A stretch of DNA of 64,000 nt from Pseudonocardiaceae bacterium YIM PH 21723 (GCA_003600225.1 QZFT01000014.1:1-64000); one strand, 5' to 3'; counted from the stretch's first letter, positions 40,064-50,000 are shown. Program-made: numbers and translations. Notes: generated by a model from the sequence alone, not told the origin.

Positions 40064-40947
40064 GCCGCTTTCTCCAGAGCGGACCGGCGCATGTAGGCCA
40101 GTGCGAGCTCGCCGAGCCGGGGTGCGCTGGGTGCCCAGGGCTGGCCGACGTGCGCCAGTTCGACGGGGACCAGCAGCCTGCGCCGGTGCTCGTCGACGGT
40201 CATGCCGATGATCTTCTGCTGCGGTACCGGTACCGGCGCGTTGACCGGGCCGGTGAGAACGACGTGCTTGCTCAGCAGTTCGGCCACGTCACCGGCCACC
40301 TGTACCTCGCCGTTGCCCAGCAGCAGCAGGTGATCGCACACGTTCTCCAGTTCGGCCAGCACGTGTGAGGACAACAGCACGGTGATCCCCTGGTTACGGG
40401 CCTCGGTGACCAGGGTGCGCAGCACCACCTCGCGGGCGAGCGGGTCCAGGTCGGCGAGGGGCTCGTCCAGCAGCAGCAGCCGTGGCTTGCGGCCCAGCGC
40501 CAGGGCCAGGGCGACCCGGGTGCGCTGGCCGCCGGACAGCGTGCCGACCTTGGCCTTCATCGGGACCTGGGCCTGCTCGACGAGGTACTCCGCGTACTTC
40601 TGGTCCCAGGTGGGGTTGGTCTTGGCGCCCAGCTTCAGCGTCTCGGCGACGGTGAAGTCCTTGTACAGCGGCTTGGCCTGGGACAGGTAGGAGACCGCGG
40701 GGTGCAGGCCGTTGCCCTGCGGCCGGTCGCCGAACACCGAGATCTGGCCGGCGGTGGGCGCCAGCATGCCGGTGATCAGCCCCATGAAGGTGCTCTTACC
40801 CGCACCGTTGGGGCCGACGAGGGCGACGATCCGGTTGTCCGGGATTTCGACCGAGCATTCGCGCAGGGCCCAGCCCCGCCGGTACTTCTTGCCGAGGCCC
40901 TCGGCGATAACGGGTACTGCCCGACCAGACGGCCGTTGCCAGTTCAT
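40060..40947 (-). CDS. ABC transporter ATP-binding protein (first gene of the operon)
   Basis: A 295-residue ATPase with Walker A GPNGAGKS (about 49-56), a canonical signature LSGGQRTR, Walker B LLLLDEP and the H-loop SSHVLAE. It ends with an extra C-terminal domain of about 70 residues. It opens an eight-gene operon: ATPase, five permeases, GntR regulator, second ATPase. A palindrome at 40989-41010 sits where its promoter should be. GAGGGAGCATCACC precedes the ATG. The substrate is unknown; the YtrA-type regulator suggests an envelope-stress or antibiotic response. Confidence 0.9.
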   Translation of the reverse strand: MNWQRPSGRAVPVIAEGLGKKYRRGWALRECSVEIPDNRIVALVGPNGAGKSTFMGLITGMLAPTAGQISVFGDRPQGNGLHPAVSYLSQAKPLYKDFTVAETLKLGAKTNPTWDQKYAEYLVEQAQVPMKAKVGTLSGGQRTRVALALALGRKPRLLLLDEPLADLDPLAREVVLRTLVTEARNQGITVLLSSHVLAELENVCDHLLLLGNGEVQVAGDVAELLSKHVVLTGPVNAPVPVPQQKIIGMTVDEHRRRLLVPVELAHVGQPWAPSAPRLGELALAYMRRSALEKAA

Positions 40948-40988
40948 GGTGATGCTCCCTCCATGGCGTCTGGCCGAACAGTAGCACC

Positions 40989-41010
40989 TTTCACTAGTTA
41001 AGTAGTGAAA
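40989..41010. promoter_or_regulatory. Candidate operator of the ABC operon
   Basis: TTTCACTA (40989-40996) and TAGTGAAA (41003-41010) are perfect 8-bp complements around GTTAAG, 42 bases upstream of the first ATPase start. The sequence is AT-rich in a high-GC setting. It is the natural site for the operon's own YtrA-type regulator. Confidence 0.6.
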
Positions 41011-41038
41011 TACGTGATTAGTACTTTCGCGGGCAACC

Positions 41039-41497
41039 TCAGTCGATCTGATCCGTCACATCTCGCCCGGTGTCCACATACGCCTTGAGGTGCTCGAGGC
41101 GTTGTTCGGACTGTCTGCGCAGCGTGGCGCCCAGGAGCGGGCCCATGGCGCGCATCGGTCCGGTGAAGGTGATCTCGTTGTCCGAGATGAGCTTCGTGCT
41201 GTGCTCGTCCACCTCGGCCAGCTGGTTGGTGATCGTGTGCACCATCCCCGGAGCCTCGTAACTGGACACCGTCTGCGCGGGCAGTTCGGCGGCGACGAGC
41301 GTCTCGTGCAGCTCGAACGCCCGGCCCTTGGAGTTGTACGAGAGCGTGGACTTCGCCCCGGCGCTCCCCGGGGTCCCGCTGTCCCGGGTGATCGACACGA
41401 GGTCGGCCTGCCAGTGCCGGATGTGGTCGGGGTCGCCGAGCAGCTCGGCGACGCGCCGCAGGGGCTGGTTGAAGATGACTTCCTTGCTGAACCGCAT
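41039..41497 (-). CDS. DUF2505 (SRPBCC fold) protein
   Basis: A 152-residue protein beginning MRFSKEVIFNQPLRRVAELLGDPDH, with WQADLV and a C-terminal helix QSEQRLEHLKAYVD. This fits DUF2505, an actinobacterial branch of the START/polyketide-cyclase (SRPBCC) ligand-binding fold. A lipid or small hydrophobic ligand is likely but unknown. It is read convergently with nothing and divergently from the hydrolase at 41646, so it is a single gene. Confidence 0.8.
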   Translation of the reverse strand: MRFSKEVIFNQPLRRVAELLGDPDHIRHWQADLVSITRDSGTPGSAGAKSTLSYNSKGRAFELHETLVAAELPAQTVSSYEAPGMVHTITNQLAEVDEHSTKLISDNEITFTGPMRAMGPLLGATLRRQSEQRLEHLKAYVDTGRDVTDQID

Positions 41498-41645
41498 AGC
41501 GCAGCCTCCAAGATCAACCGGATCCCCGAATTATCGGGCCGCCACCGGCCGGGCGCCCGCTGAGCGGGTTTCGGTGACCAGATCGGTCCGCATACCGACG
41601 TCATGCTGTCTGTTCTCGCCGACCGGCGACGGCAAGACTGGAGAC

Positions 41646-42230
41646 ATGACCAAGGCGCTGATCGTCATCGACGTACAGGAATCGTTCCGGCAGCGGGAGA
41701 ACTGGCAGGCGGTCTCCGAGCCGGACATCGTGGCCAAGGTGAGCAGCCTGGTGCGTGCGGCCCGGGCGGCGGGGGAGCCGGTCTTCTGGGTGCTGCACAC
41801 CGAGCCGGGTACCGGAACGGTCTTCGACCCGGAGCGTGGCTTCGTCCGGCTGTTGCCCGGCCTGGAACCCGCGGCGGGCGAGCCGGTGATCACCAAGATC
41901 TCGCACAACCCGTTCACCACCAGCGAGATCGGTACCCTGCTGATCGCCGCGGGCGCGTCCGAGCTGGTGATCTGCGGCATCCGCACCGAGCAGTGCTGCG
42001 AAACCACCGCTCGCATCGGCTCCGATATGGGTTACCGGGTCACGTTCGTCATCGACGCCTGCGCGACGATGCCCCTCCCGCACCGGGACCTGCCGGCCGA
42101 CGATCCGCTGGACGTGGTGCTCGCCGACCCGCGGACGCTGGGCACGGAGGCGATCATCGAGCGCACCGAGTACGCGCTACACGGCCGGTTCGCCACGATC
42201 ACCACCCTCAAGGAACTCGGCGTAGAGTGA
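41646..42230 (+). CDS. Cysteine hydrolase, isochorismatase family
   Basis: A 194-residue enzyme with the catalytic triad of the family: D9 in IVIDVQ, the lysine in VITKIS (about 81), and the cysteine in GIRTEQCCETT (about 117-118), preceded by the usual non-prolyl cis bond region. Family members hydrolyse amides or isochorismate; the substrate is unknown. The ATG at 41646 is chosen because the longer frame covers the divergent gene. The GlxA-type regulator starts eight bases after its stop, a pairing common for nitrogen or amidase genes. Confidence 0.88.
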   Translation: MTKALIVIDVQESFRQRENWQAVSEPDIVAKVSSLVRAARAAGEPVFWVLHTEPGTGTVFDPERGFVRLLPGLEPAAGEPVITKISHNPFTTSEIGTLLIAAGASELVICGIRTEQCCETTARIGSDMGYRVTFVIDACATMPLPHRDLPADDPLDVVLADPRTLGTEAIIERTEYALHGRFATITTLKELGVE

Positions 42231-42237
42231 CCAGATC

Positions 42238-43149
42238 GTGAGCCGTGTCGTCTTCGTCCTGGTGCCGGGCCTGCATCTGCTCGACCTCGCGGGCCCGGCA
42301 CAGGCCTTCGGTATCGCCGCCGACCTCGGCCTCGGCTACGAACTGCTGTACGTCGCCGATCAGCCCAGCGTGCGCACCGCGCAGGGGGTGACCCTGCAGG
42401 CCGAGACCCAGTGGCCGGACCTCGGTCCCGATGACCTGCTCGTGGTACCGGGCTGGCGGGCGCCGGAGCTGGTGGGCACCGGTCCCATCTCGGCCGCCGC
42501 GCTGCACCGGCTGGCCGAGCACCACGCCGCAGGGGGCACCGTGATCAGCGTCTGCGCGGGCACCGACGCGCTCGGTCGCGCCGGCCTGCTGGACGGCAGG
42601 CGGTGCACCACGCACCACGACCTGCAGGACGAGCTGACCCGGCGTTATCCGCGGGCCCGCGTGGTGCGCGACGTGCTCTACGTGCAGGACGACCGGGTGA
42701 TCAGCTCGGCCGGCATCGCCAGTGGTATCGATCTGACCCTGCACCTGCTGGCGGTGGCGCACGGTCCCGCGCTCGCCGCCCGGGTGGCCAGGGAGATGGT
42801 GGTCTACGCCCGGCGCAACGGCGACGAGCAGCAGATCAGCGCCATGCTGCGGCATCGCTCGCACCTGTCGGACACCGTGCACCGCGTCCAGGACGAACTG
42901 GATACCCGGTTCACCGAACGCATCCCGCTGCGCCGCCTCGCCCAGGTCGCCGGATGCAGCCCGCGCACGGTCACCCGGCTGTTCGGCCAGGTCACCGGGC
43001 TGACCCCGCTGAACTACCAGCACATGCTGCGACTGGAACGCGCCGAACACCTCATCGGCCAGGGTGCCACGGTGGAGTCCGCTGCCCGCGCCGTCGGCTT
43101 CGAGGACGCCCGCATGCTCCGCCGTCTTCGGTCCCGGCGCGCCGGTTGA
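42238..43149 (+). CDS. GlxA-family transcriptional regulator (DJ-1/PfpI plus AraC domain)
   Basis: A 303-residue regulator. The N-terminal DJ-1/PfpI-like domain keeps the nucleophile-elbow region SVCAGTDALGRAGLL (about residues 101-115), with C in place. It is probably a sensor rather than an enzyme. The C-terminal AraC helix-turn-helix pair reads RRLAQVAGCSPRTVTRLF (about 226-243) and AARAVGFED. It starts eight bases after the cysteine hydrolase stop with GTG, so the two form an operon and it likely regulates that hydrolase. Confidence 0.9.
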   Translation: MSRVVFVLVPGLHLLDLAGPAQAFGIAADLGLGYELLYVADQPSVRTAQGVTLQAETQWPDLGPDDLLVVPGWRAPELVGTGPISAAALHRLAEHHAAGGTVISVCAGTDALGRAGLLDGRRCTTHHDLQDELTRRYPRARVVRDVLYVQDDRVISSAGIASGIDLTLHLLAVAHGPALAARVAREMVVYARRNGDEQQISAMLRHRSHLSDTVHRVQDELDTRFTERIPLRRLAQVAGCSPRTVTRLFGQVTGLTPLNYQHMLRLERAEHLIGQGATVESAARAVGFEDARMLRRLRSRRAG

Positions 43150-43163
43150 TCGTCTCGGGGCGG

Positions 43164-43330
43164 TGGGCGGCGCGCAGTGTGTTTCGCCGCCCCTCACGCG
43201 TCAAGGGCGCCTGCGGCGTCCGCTGCGCGGATGTCGCTTCGCTCCACCCTTGACCCGTGAGACTCTGCGGCGAAAGGGCACGCCCTAAGGGGCAGGCGCT
43301 GCGCGGCCTGCCCCACCGGGCGCGCGCCGC
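43164..43330 (+). repeat. Left inverted repeat framing the HNH gene
   Basis: The core 43193-43261 begins CTCACGCGTCAAGGG and ends CCCTTGACCCGTGAG, so it folds on itself. It also matches the complement of 44674-44742 with about nine of ten bases. The similarity extends outward (GCGCAGTGTGTTT) and inward (GGGGCAGGC...GCCTGCCCC). It lies just past the GlxA-type gene and before the HNH gene stop. Confidence 0.8.
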
Positions 43331-43355
43331 CCACCGCCCTACCTGGCGCACTCCC

Positions 43356-44495
43356 TTATCCATCTGGATCTGCCCCCGGATCCATCCGGACCAGGAACTT
43401 CGCCCCGCTCGGGGACGTCCACGCAAGATCACCGTTGGGCAAGATCTCGTACCCCCACCCATGTTCCTCTTTGAGGATGTGGTGCCTGCGACACAGCGGC
43501 GCCATGTCCCAGCCCCGGGTCACCTTGCAGCGTTGGTACTGCTCGCGATGATCCAGATCGCTGGTCACCGCTGGTGCCTGGCAGTTCGGGAACCGGCAGG
43601 TTTTGTGGCGGGTGATCAGGAAGTCCCGCTCGGCCTGGCTGAGTCGGTATCCCTTGCGAGAGAAGTCGATCCCCACCCCGGTGATCGGATCGGTGATCAT
43701 GCGCAACCAGGTGGGGGCGGTCGCCGCCATCTGACGGGCCATCGATCCCAGGATGGCTCCGTGGCCCTGCATCTCGGCGCCGTGCTCCTGCTTGCCCTCG
43801 ATCACGTCCTTCGGGATCGTGATCACGATCTTCGGATCCACCGGGCCGAACCCCTCACTGCCTGCGCCACCGGCAGCGAGCACCGCGGCCGCGAGGTCGG
43901 CGCGGGCTTGATCTTGAGTCCGGTCATCATCGGTGGTGCGGGTGTTGCGGACCTGCTGATCGATCGCCTGATAGGCCGCCTGCACCTCGGGTGCCGTCGA
44001 ATACAAGCGCAGCTCACCCATCCCGTCCGGCTTGCTGGTCACCGTGAACGAGCGGTCCTTCTTGCGACGCTCGTGTCGTTCTTGCGCGCCGTGTGGGTCG
44101 AGTTCCTGGATGTACCGCTCACCCAACGCCCGCATCTCCGAATTCGACAGTTCATGTGCGGTGGGCAGGACTTTCTCCTCGACCAATCCCGCGAGCTCGG
44201 GGTCGAGGGGTTTGGTGAGGGTGTGCAGCATCTGAGCTTTGGCGAGATCGATCCCACCTGAAGCGAGGGCTTCTTGCGTGCACGGCAGCTTCACGTGCAG
44301 TGCTTCGGCGAGAGCGATGAAATGGCGGATCCGAGCCGAGCTGACCGTCATCTCGACCCGGGTTTCTTCCCGATCGGAATCGAAGTCCGAGGAGGTCGAC
44401 AACAGCTCGCGCAGGTCTTGGAGGAAGTCAGCCGTCACCGTGGCGATGAGCCGGTATTTACCGGCCACGCTCTGCGGTGTCAGCTCTTTCCTCAT
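43356..44495 (-). CDS. DUF222 HNH endonuclease (13E12 repeat family type)
   Basis: A 379-residue protein. Residues 1-270 are DUF222-like, with a helical region LRELLSTSSDFDSDREETRV and a later block TITIPKD-like (IVITIPKDVIEG). The C-terminus is an HNH nuclease: CRFPNC (about 308-313), SDLDHREQ and PLCRRHHILKEEHGW (about 340-355), with the zinc cysteines kept. The 13E12 family is repeated in mycobacterial genomes and serves as prophage insertion targets. Here the gene lies between two inverted ~160-bp repeats, suggesting a transferable unit. The ATG at 44495 has GAGGCATG ahead of it. Confidence 0.85.
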   Translation of the reverse strand: MRKELTPQSVAGKYRLIATVTADFLQDLRELLSTSSDFDSDREETRVEMTVSSARIRHFIALAEALHVKLPCTQEALASGGIDLAKAQMLHTLTKPLDPELAGLVEEKVLPTAHELSNSEMRALGERYIQELDPHGAQERHERRKKDRSFTVTSKPDGMGELRLYSTAPEVQAAYQAIDQQVRNTRTTDDDRTQDQARADLAAAVLAAGGAGSEGFGPVDPKIVITIPKDVIEGKQEHGAEMQGHGAILGSMARQMAATAPTWLRMITDPITGVGIDFSRKGYRLSQAERDFLITRHKTCRFPNCQAPAVTSDLDHREQYQRCKVTRGWDMAPLCRRHHILKEEHGWGYEILPNGDLAWTSPSGAKFLVRMDPGADPDG

Positions 44496-44607
44496 GCCTC
44501 CATTTTAGTCGAACACCAAGTCGATTTCGAGTCACTATCAGGTGATTAATACAAGATCAACTCGCGCCGTAGGTTACCTCTGAATCACTGGAGCGGGCTG
44601 GTGTCGG

Positions 44608-44770
44608 GCGGGCGCGCCCCCAAGAGGGCAGGCCCCAGCCTGCCCGTTAATCTGCCCGTTTTTGCGCCAGAGGCTCACGGGTCAAGGGTGGAGCGAAGCG
44701 ACATCCGCGAAGCGGACGCCAAAGGCGCCCTTGAGGCGTGAGGAGGCGCAAATACACTGCGCCCGCCCGA
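44608..44770 (-). repeat. Right inverted repeat framing the HNH gene
   Basis: The core 44674-44742 begins CTCACGGGTCAAGGG and ends in CCCTTGAGGCGTGAG, and is the inverted counterpart of 43193-43261. Outside it GCGCAAATACACTGCGCCC mirrors the left flank. The 407 bp between the HNH start and the DUF4262 gene contain this repeat, the HNH promoter region and no other gene. Confidence 0.8.
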
Positions 44771-44902
44771 CGCCAGCCCGCCCATCGCCGACCCACCCCG
44801 CAAACCCAGGCCGCACCCCCACTGACCTGCACAAACCAAAACTGTCAGACCCCAGGTGCAGCATGTAGTTCGCCAACACATTCGACGAACTGCGGAGGCC
44901 TC

Positions 44903-45376
44903 ATGTGCTACTTCTGCGACAACCCGCACGCCACCGAGCAGGACTTCCAGGATCACCTCACCGTGACCATCGAACGCGGCGGCTGGGTGGTGATCACCGT
45001 CCCCGGCGAAGGACCCGCGCCCAGCATCGCCTACACCGTCGGCCTGACCGATCGCGGGCTGCCGGAGCTGATGGCGACCGGGTTGACCGACGAGTCCGCC
45101 CATCAGGTCCTGAACAAGGTGGCCCAGCACATGCTCGATCGGGGCAAGCCGGAGAACGGCACCCAGGCCTGGTCGGGCGAGACGCTGCTGTACGAGATCG
45201 TCTACGTCACGGAGGCCTGGTTCCACCTGGAGGTCGCCCGCCGCCGCTACGGGGAGCGGCTGCGGGCGGTCCAGGTGGTCTACCCGGACGACCGGGGGAG
45301 AACCCCGTGGGAACCGGGGCACCGGCCACGCCAGCCGGTGTTCGGTCCCCGGGCACCGGAACTAGTCGACCAGTGA
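44903..45376 (+). CDS. DUF4262 domain protein
   Basis: A 157-residue cytosolic protein. VVITVPGEGPAPSIAYTVGL, then GLPELMATGL (about residues 26-60), is the DUF4262 signature. The family function is unknown. The N-terminus begins MCYFCDNP, with two cysteines spaced C-x2-C, which may bind metal. The ATG at 44903 follows GCGGAGG; the frame upstream is repeat DNA. Its last 15 bases overlap the end of the convergent hydrolase gene. Confidence 0.8.
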   Translation: MCYFCDNPHATEQDFQDHLTVTIERGGWVVITVPGEGPAPSIAYTVGLTDRGLPELMATGLTDESAHQVLNKVAQHMLDRGKPENGTQAWSGETLLYEIVYVTEAWFHLEVARRRYGERLRAVQVVYPDDRGRTPWEPGHRPRQPVFGPRAPELVDQ

Positions 45377-46168
45377 GTCCAGGAAGGCGGTCAGCGCGGC
45401 GTCGAACGCCGGGGTCTGCTCCAGGTTCGGCATGTGCGCGGCGTCCTCGATCACCACCAGCGTGGCGTCCGGGATGCGCTCGTGCAGCAGCTCGGCGTCG
45501 GACACCGGGGTGAACTCGTCGTCCCGGCCGACCACCACCAGGGTGGGCACGCTGATCTCGCTCAGCAGCGGGATGTAGTCGGGCCGCTCGGCCCGGCCAC
45601 GCTGGGCGGCGGCCTGCCCGGCCGGGTTCGCGCCGATCATCATGTCCAGCACATGCCGGGCCACGTCCGGCTGTGCGGCGATGTTGGCCGGCGACACCAT
45701 CTTGGGCAGCAGTTCCTGTGCCAGGGGTCCGGAACCCTCGCGTAGGAGCCGGTCGGCGACCGCGTTGCGGTGCTTGCGGCCCTCGGGTGTCTCGGCCGCG
45801 GCGAAGGTGTCGGCGAGCAGCAGGCCGCGCACCCGGTCCGGGAACTGCCGGTAGAAGTCCATGACGATCTGGCCGCCCATGGACAGGCCACCGAGCACGA
45901 TCCGGTCCACGTCCAGATGATCCAGCAGTCGCGCGATGTCCTGCGCGAAGTCGGAGAGGTAGGTGATGTCCGAGACCACGTCGCTCTCGCCATAGCCCCG
46001 CAGATCGGGGGTGATCACCCGGCGGTCACGTGCGCGCAGCAGTTCCAGTTGTGGTCGCCACATGGTGCGGTCGAACGGAGTGCCGTGTACCAGGACCACC
46101 GGGAGGCCGGTGCCGTCGCGGGTGTCCTCGAAGCCGAAGGTGATGCCGTCCAGCGTGGTCGTCGCCAT
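45362..46168 (-). CDS. Alpha/beta hydrolase
   Basis: A 268-residue serine hydrolase with the oxyanion segment VHGTPFD, the nucleophile elbow GLSMGG (about residues 91-96), an acid in VVVGRDDEFTP and the histidine in DAAHMPNLE (about 247-255). There is no signal peptide. The fold covers esterases, peroxidases and C-C hydrolases, so the substrate is open. Start ATG 46168, 23 bases after the aminotransferase stop, so the two may be one operon. Confidence 0.9.
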   Translation of the reverse strand: MATTTLDGITFGFEDTRDGTGLPVVLVHGTPFDRTMWRPQLELLRARDRRVITPDLRGYGESDVVSDITYLSDFAQDIARLLDHLDVDRIVLGGLSMGGQIVMDFYRQFPDRVRGLLLADTFAAAETPEGRKHRNAVADRLLREGSGPLAQELLPKMVSPANIAAQPDVARHVLDMMIGANPAGQAAAQRGRAERPDYIPLLSEISVPTLVVVGRDDEFTPVSDAELLHERIPDATLVVIEDAAHMPNLEQTPAFDAALTAFLDSLVD

Positions 46169-46191
46169 GTGTCGCTCCCCAGTCGGGCGCC

Positions 46192-46983
46192 TCAGATCAG
46201 GTCGAAGGGCGTCTGACCGTAACGCCGGATGATCGCATCGGCCAACGGGTTTCCCAGTGGCACCGCGTGATCGTCCACGGCGCTGACCGGGATCACACCC
46301 CAGGAGTTCGTCAGGAAGGCTCCGTCGAAGGAGGGAACGTCTGTCAGGCGTACCCGCCGGTCGATCATCGGCACACCGGCGGCGGTCAGTTGCCTGCGCA
46401 CCAGTTGCTGGGTGATGCCGTTCAACGCCGGGGCGGTCGGCCAGATCACGGTGCCGCCGTCGAGGAAGCCGACGTTGGTGATCGCTCCCTCGGCGATGAC
46501 GCCGTCGGCGTCCACCAGCACCGTCTCGTCGAACCCGGTCTCCTTGGCCTGCCGGTGCAGGTAGACCGAACCGAACGAGCCGACGTGCTTGAGATGCGCT
46601 GCCGCCCGCCCGTGTTCCGCGGACCGCAGTCGCCAGGGGCCGGCCGGCGTCGGGGTGGGCTTGCGCAGGCCGACCAGGACGGACAGTGCGGCGACGTCCG
46701 GATGGGGCTGGAAGACGACCACCCGGGCGCTGGCGTCGCCGTCGACGTGGGTCAACGCGCTTCGCAGGTAGTCCCGGACCCGGTCGCCGTCCAGGTCCAG
46801 GCCGAACAGTTCCTTGCTGGCCGTGTCGAGGCGGTGCAGGTGCAGGTCCAGGCCGCGCACCCGGCCGGACCGGATCTCCATGGAGGAGGTGTGACCATAG
46901 TTGATCATGACGATCGGGATGAGGTCGGCGGCTGCCGGAGGTCTGCCGTTGATCTCCACCACGGTGAAGGCGAAGGGTCTCAT
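46192..46983 (-). CDS. Class IV PLP aminotransferase
   Basis: About 263 residues of fold-type IV PLP enzyme. The likely PLP lysine is in AHLKHVGSFG (about residues 143-152), followed by GFDETVLVD and AITNVGFL (about 188-195), which resemble aminodeoxychorismate lyase and branched-chain aminotransferases. Substrate specificity cannot be read. The ATG at 46983 follows AAAGGAGCC and is preferred over an upstream in-frame codon at 47013. It is divergent from the SARP gene. Confidence 0.85.
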   Translation of the reverse strand: MRPFAFTVVEINGRPPAAADLIPIVMINYGHTSSMEIRSGRVRGLDLHLHRLDTASKELFGLDLDGDRVRDYLRSALTHVDGDASARVVVFQPHPDVAALSVLVGLRKPTPTPAGPWRLRSAEHGRAAAHLKHVGSFGSVYLHRQAKETGFDETVLVDADGVIAEGAITNVGFLDGGTVIWPTAPALNGITQQLVRRQLTAAGVPMIDRRVRLTDVPSFDGAFLTNSWGVIPVSAVDDHAVPLGNPLADAIIRRYGQTPFDLI

Positions 46984-47051
46984 CTGCTTACCGGCTCCTT
47001 TGATCCAGATCACTGAGAACGGGGAGTCGGCCAGTTTGCCAGAATCAGGGT

Positions 47052-50000
47052 GTGCAGATCGCCGTGTTGGGGACCGTGCGGCTGATTCGAGACGATGACG
47101 TCCGGATCCCGCTCAGCGGGCTGGGGCAACGTGCCCTGCTCGCCGTACTCGCCTGCGAGGCAGGCCGGGTGATCAGTGTCGAGCGGTTGATCGACGGCCT
47201 GCACGGTGACCGGCCACCCGCCGGCGCGGCGAACGCGTTGCAGGCCCAGGCGTCCCGGCTGCGCCGGACGCTCGGCGAGTCCGGTCTGGTGGTCTTCGAA
47301 TCCGGCGGCTACCGGCTGGCCATCGACCCGGAGCTGGTCGATCTGCACCGGTTCACCGCGCTCACCGAACGGGCCCGCGACCGGCGGACCTCGGGGGACC
47401 ATCAGGGTGCCGCCGAGCTGCTGTCCGCCGCCGTGGGGCTCTGGCACGGACCGGCGCTGGCCGACGTGCGCGAGGCGCCTTTTGCCACCCCGGTCGCGGT
47501 GCGGCTGGAGGAACAGCGGGTGGCCGCGTTGGAGGACTGGGCCGACTCCGCCCTGGCTGTCGGGGCGGCCGAGCAGGTGGTGGAACCACTGCGCGCCGCG
47601 ATCGCCGAGCATCCGCTGCGGGAACGGCTGCGTGCCCGGTGGCTCCTGGTGCTCGCCGCTGTCGGCAGGCAGGCCGAGGCGCTGGCCGGATTCGACGAGA
47701 TCCGCAGGCTCCTCGCCGAGGAGCTGGGCGCCGATCCGGGTGCGGAACTGGCCGAGGTGCATGCCGGACTGCTGACCGGCACGCCTCCGCCGCCCGATCC
47801 GGTGCGGGCCGTGGCGACCACGTTGCCGTCGCCGTTGACCAGCTTCATCGGCCGGTCCGCGGAACTGGCGGGGGTGCTTTCCCGGCTGGGTGAGCACCGC
47901 CTGGTGACCCTGCTGGGACCGGGCGGCGTGGGCAAGACCCGGCTGGCCACCGAAGCGGCCGCCGGGCTACACGCCGAGGTGTGCTTCGTCGACCTGTCCC
48001 CGATCACCGGATCGGAGCAGGTGCCGCACGCGGTGGGCGCTGCCCTCGGTGTGCGTGGCAACGGGAACCAGAACCTGGTGCACCGCCTGCTACTGGCCGC
48101 CGCCGACCGTGACCTGTTGCTGGTGCTGGACAACTGCGAGCACGTGATCGCCGCCGCGGCCGGGCTGATCCACCGCCTGCTGACCGGCTGCCCCCGGCTC
48201 AGGGTGCTGGCCACCAGCCGTGAACCCCTCGGCATCACCGGGGAGGCCCTGTTCCCGGTGTCCCCGCTACCACTCGATCCGGCGGTGACCCTGCTGGCCG
48301 AACGGGCCGCTGCGGTGTGCCCGGGATTCACGCTGGACACACCGGAATCGGTGCGGCTGGCCGAACGGGTCTGCGCCGCCCTGGACGGCCTGCCGCTGGC
48401 CGTCGAACTGGCCGCCGCCCGGCTGCGCTCGCTGAGCCTGGCCGAGGTGGCCGCCCGGCTGGACGACCGCTTCGGCCTGCTGTCCCGCGGGCCACGCACC
48501 TCCGCGCCCCGGCACCAGACCCTGCATGCCGTCGTCGCCTGGAGCTGGGAACTGCTGAGCCCGGCCGACCAGCGCACGGCCATGGCCCTGTCGGTGTTCG
48601 ACGGCGGTGCCCGCGCGGCCGCCGTCGCCGCGGTGACCGGTACCAGTGAATCCACTGTGGACGACGCCTTGCTGGAACTGGTGGACCGCTCGCTGGCCGA
48701 GGTAACAGACGGCCGGTACCGCATGCTCGAGACCATCCGCGAGTTCTGCGCCGCCCGGCAGGTCGAGACCGGGCAGACGGAGTTTCTGCGTGCCCGCTCC
48801 GTCTACTACCTGGACCTGGCGCTGGAGGCCTCGCCCCGGCTGCTGGGGGCGGAGCAGCTGGACCGGCTGCGGCTGCTGACCGCGGAGCACCACAACCTCA
48901 CCCTGTCCCTGCGCCGGGAGATCACCGATGGCCAGGCGGAGACCGCGCTGGACCTGATCGGCGCGCTCGCGGGCTACTGGCGGATCCGTGGCGTGCGTGG
49001 CGAGATCAGCCCGCTCGCCCGCCTGCTGCTGGACCGGCTGGGCCAGGACGTCCCGGAGGATCGGGCGGAGGAGTACGTGCTCACCGTCATGCTGGCCTCC
49101 ATGGACGGGGCGGAGACCGACGGACTGGCCGGGCATCTGACCACCGCCGCCCGGATCATGAACGAACGATCCTGGCCGGTCCGGCAGCCGTATCTGCTGG
49201 TGTACTGGGCCAATCAGGCCGGTCCGGCGCAGGGGGAGCAGCTGCACACCCCGATATACCGGATGCTGCGGAACACCCGGGATCGCTGGTTGCAGGGCCT
49301 GCTGCACTTCGGTCTGGGCTACCTGCGGCTGTACGACGCCGACCTGGCAGCGGCGGACGATCTGCTCGGACAGGCACTGGCCGCGTTCACCGAGGTAGGG
49401 GACCGGTGGGGGATGGCGCAGGTCCTCGACGCGCAGTCCGATGTGGCGGCCCGACGCGGTGATCTGGCCGAGAGCCTGCGGATCACCGACCTGGCCATGG
49501 CCCGGTTCCGGGAGCTGGACTCCCGCGAAGAGGTGTCCGAACTGCAGGTCCGGTCCGCGGAGCGGCTCGCCGCGCTGGGCCGCACCGCCGATGCCGAGCG
49601 GATGCTCACCATGGCGGTGCAGCTGGCGACCAGGACCGGCGTGGCGGCCACGGTGGCTGCGGCCCACCACGTGCTCGGCGATCTGGCCCGGCGCCGCGGC
49701 GAGTACCGCAAGGCCAGGAACCATCTGGAACTCGGACTCGCCGCCTGCGGCGCCGACTTCGGCAGCGATGTGGCCTTGATCCGGCTGAACATCGCGCTGA
49801 GCCGGCTGGAACTCGCCGAGCACGGTCCCGAGCGGGCCAGGCCGCCGGCGCTCACCGCGATGGCGGTCGCGGTCGCGCACCGGCTCTTCGGTGAACTGAC
49901 CGATGCCACCGAGGTCTTGGCCGAAGTGCGGGCCGCGGCCGGTGACACCGCGGCGGCGGCCGGGCTCAGCCACACGGCCGCCGCACTGCGTGGCCCGTCG

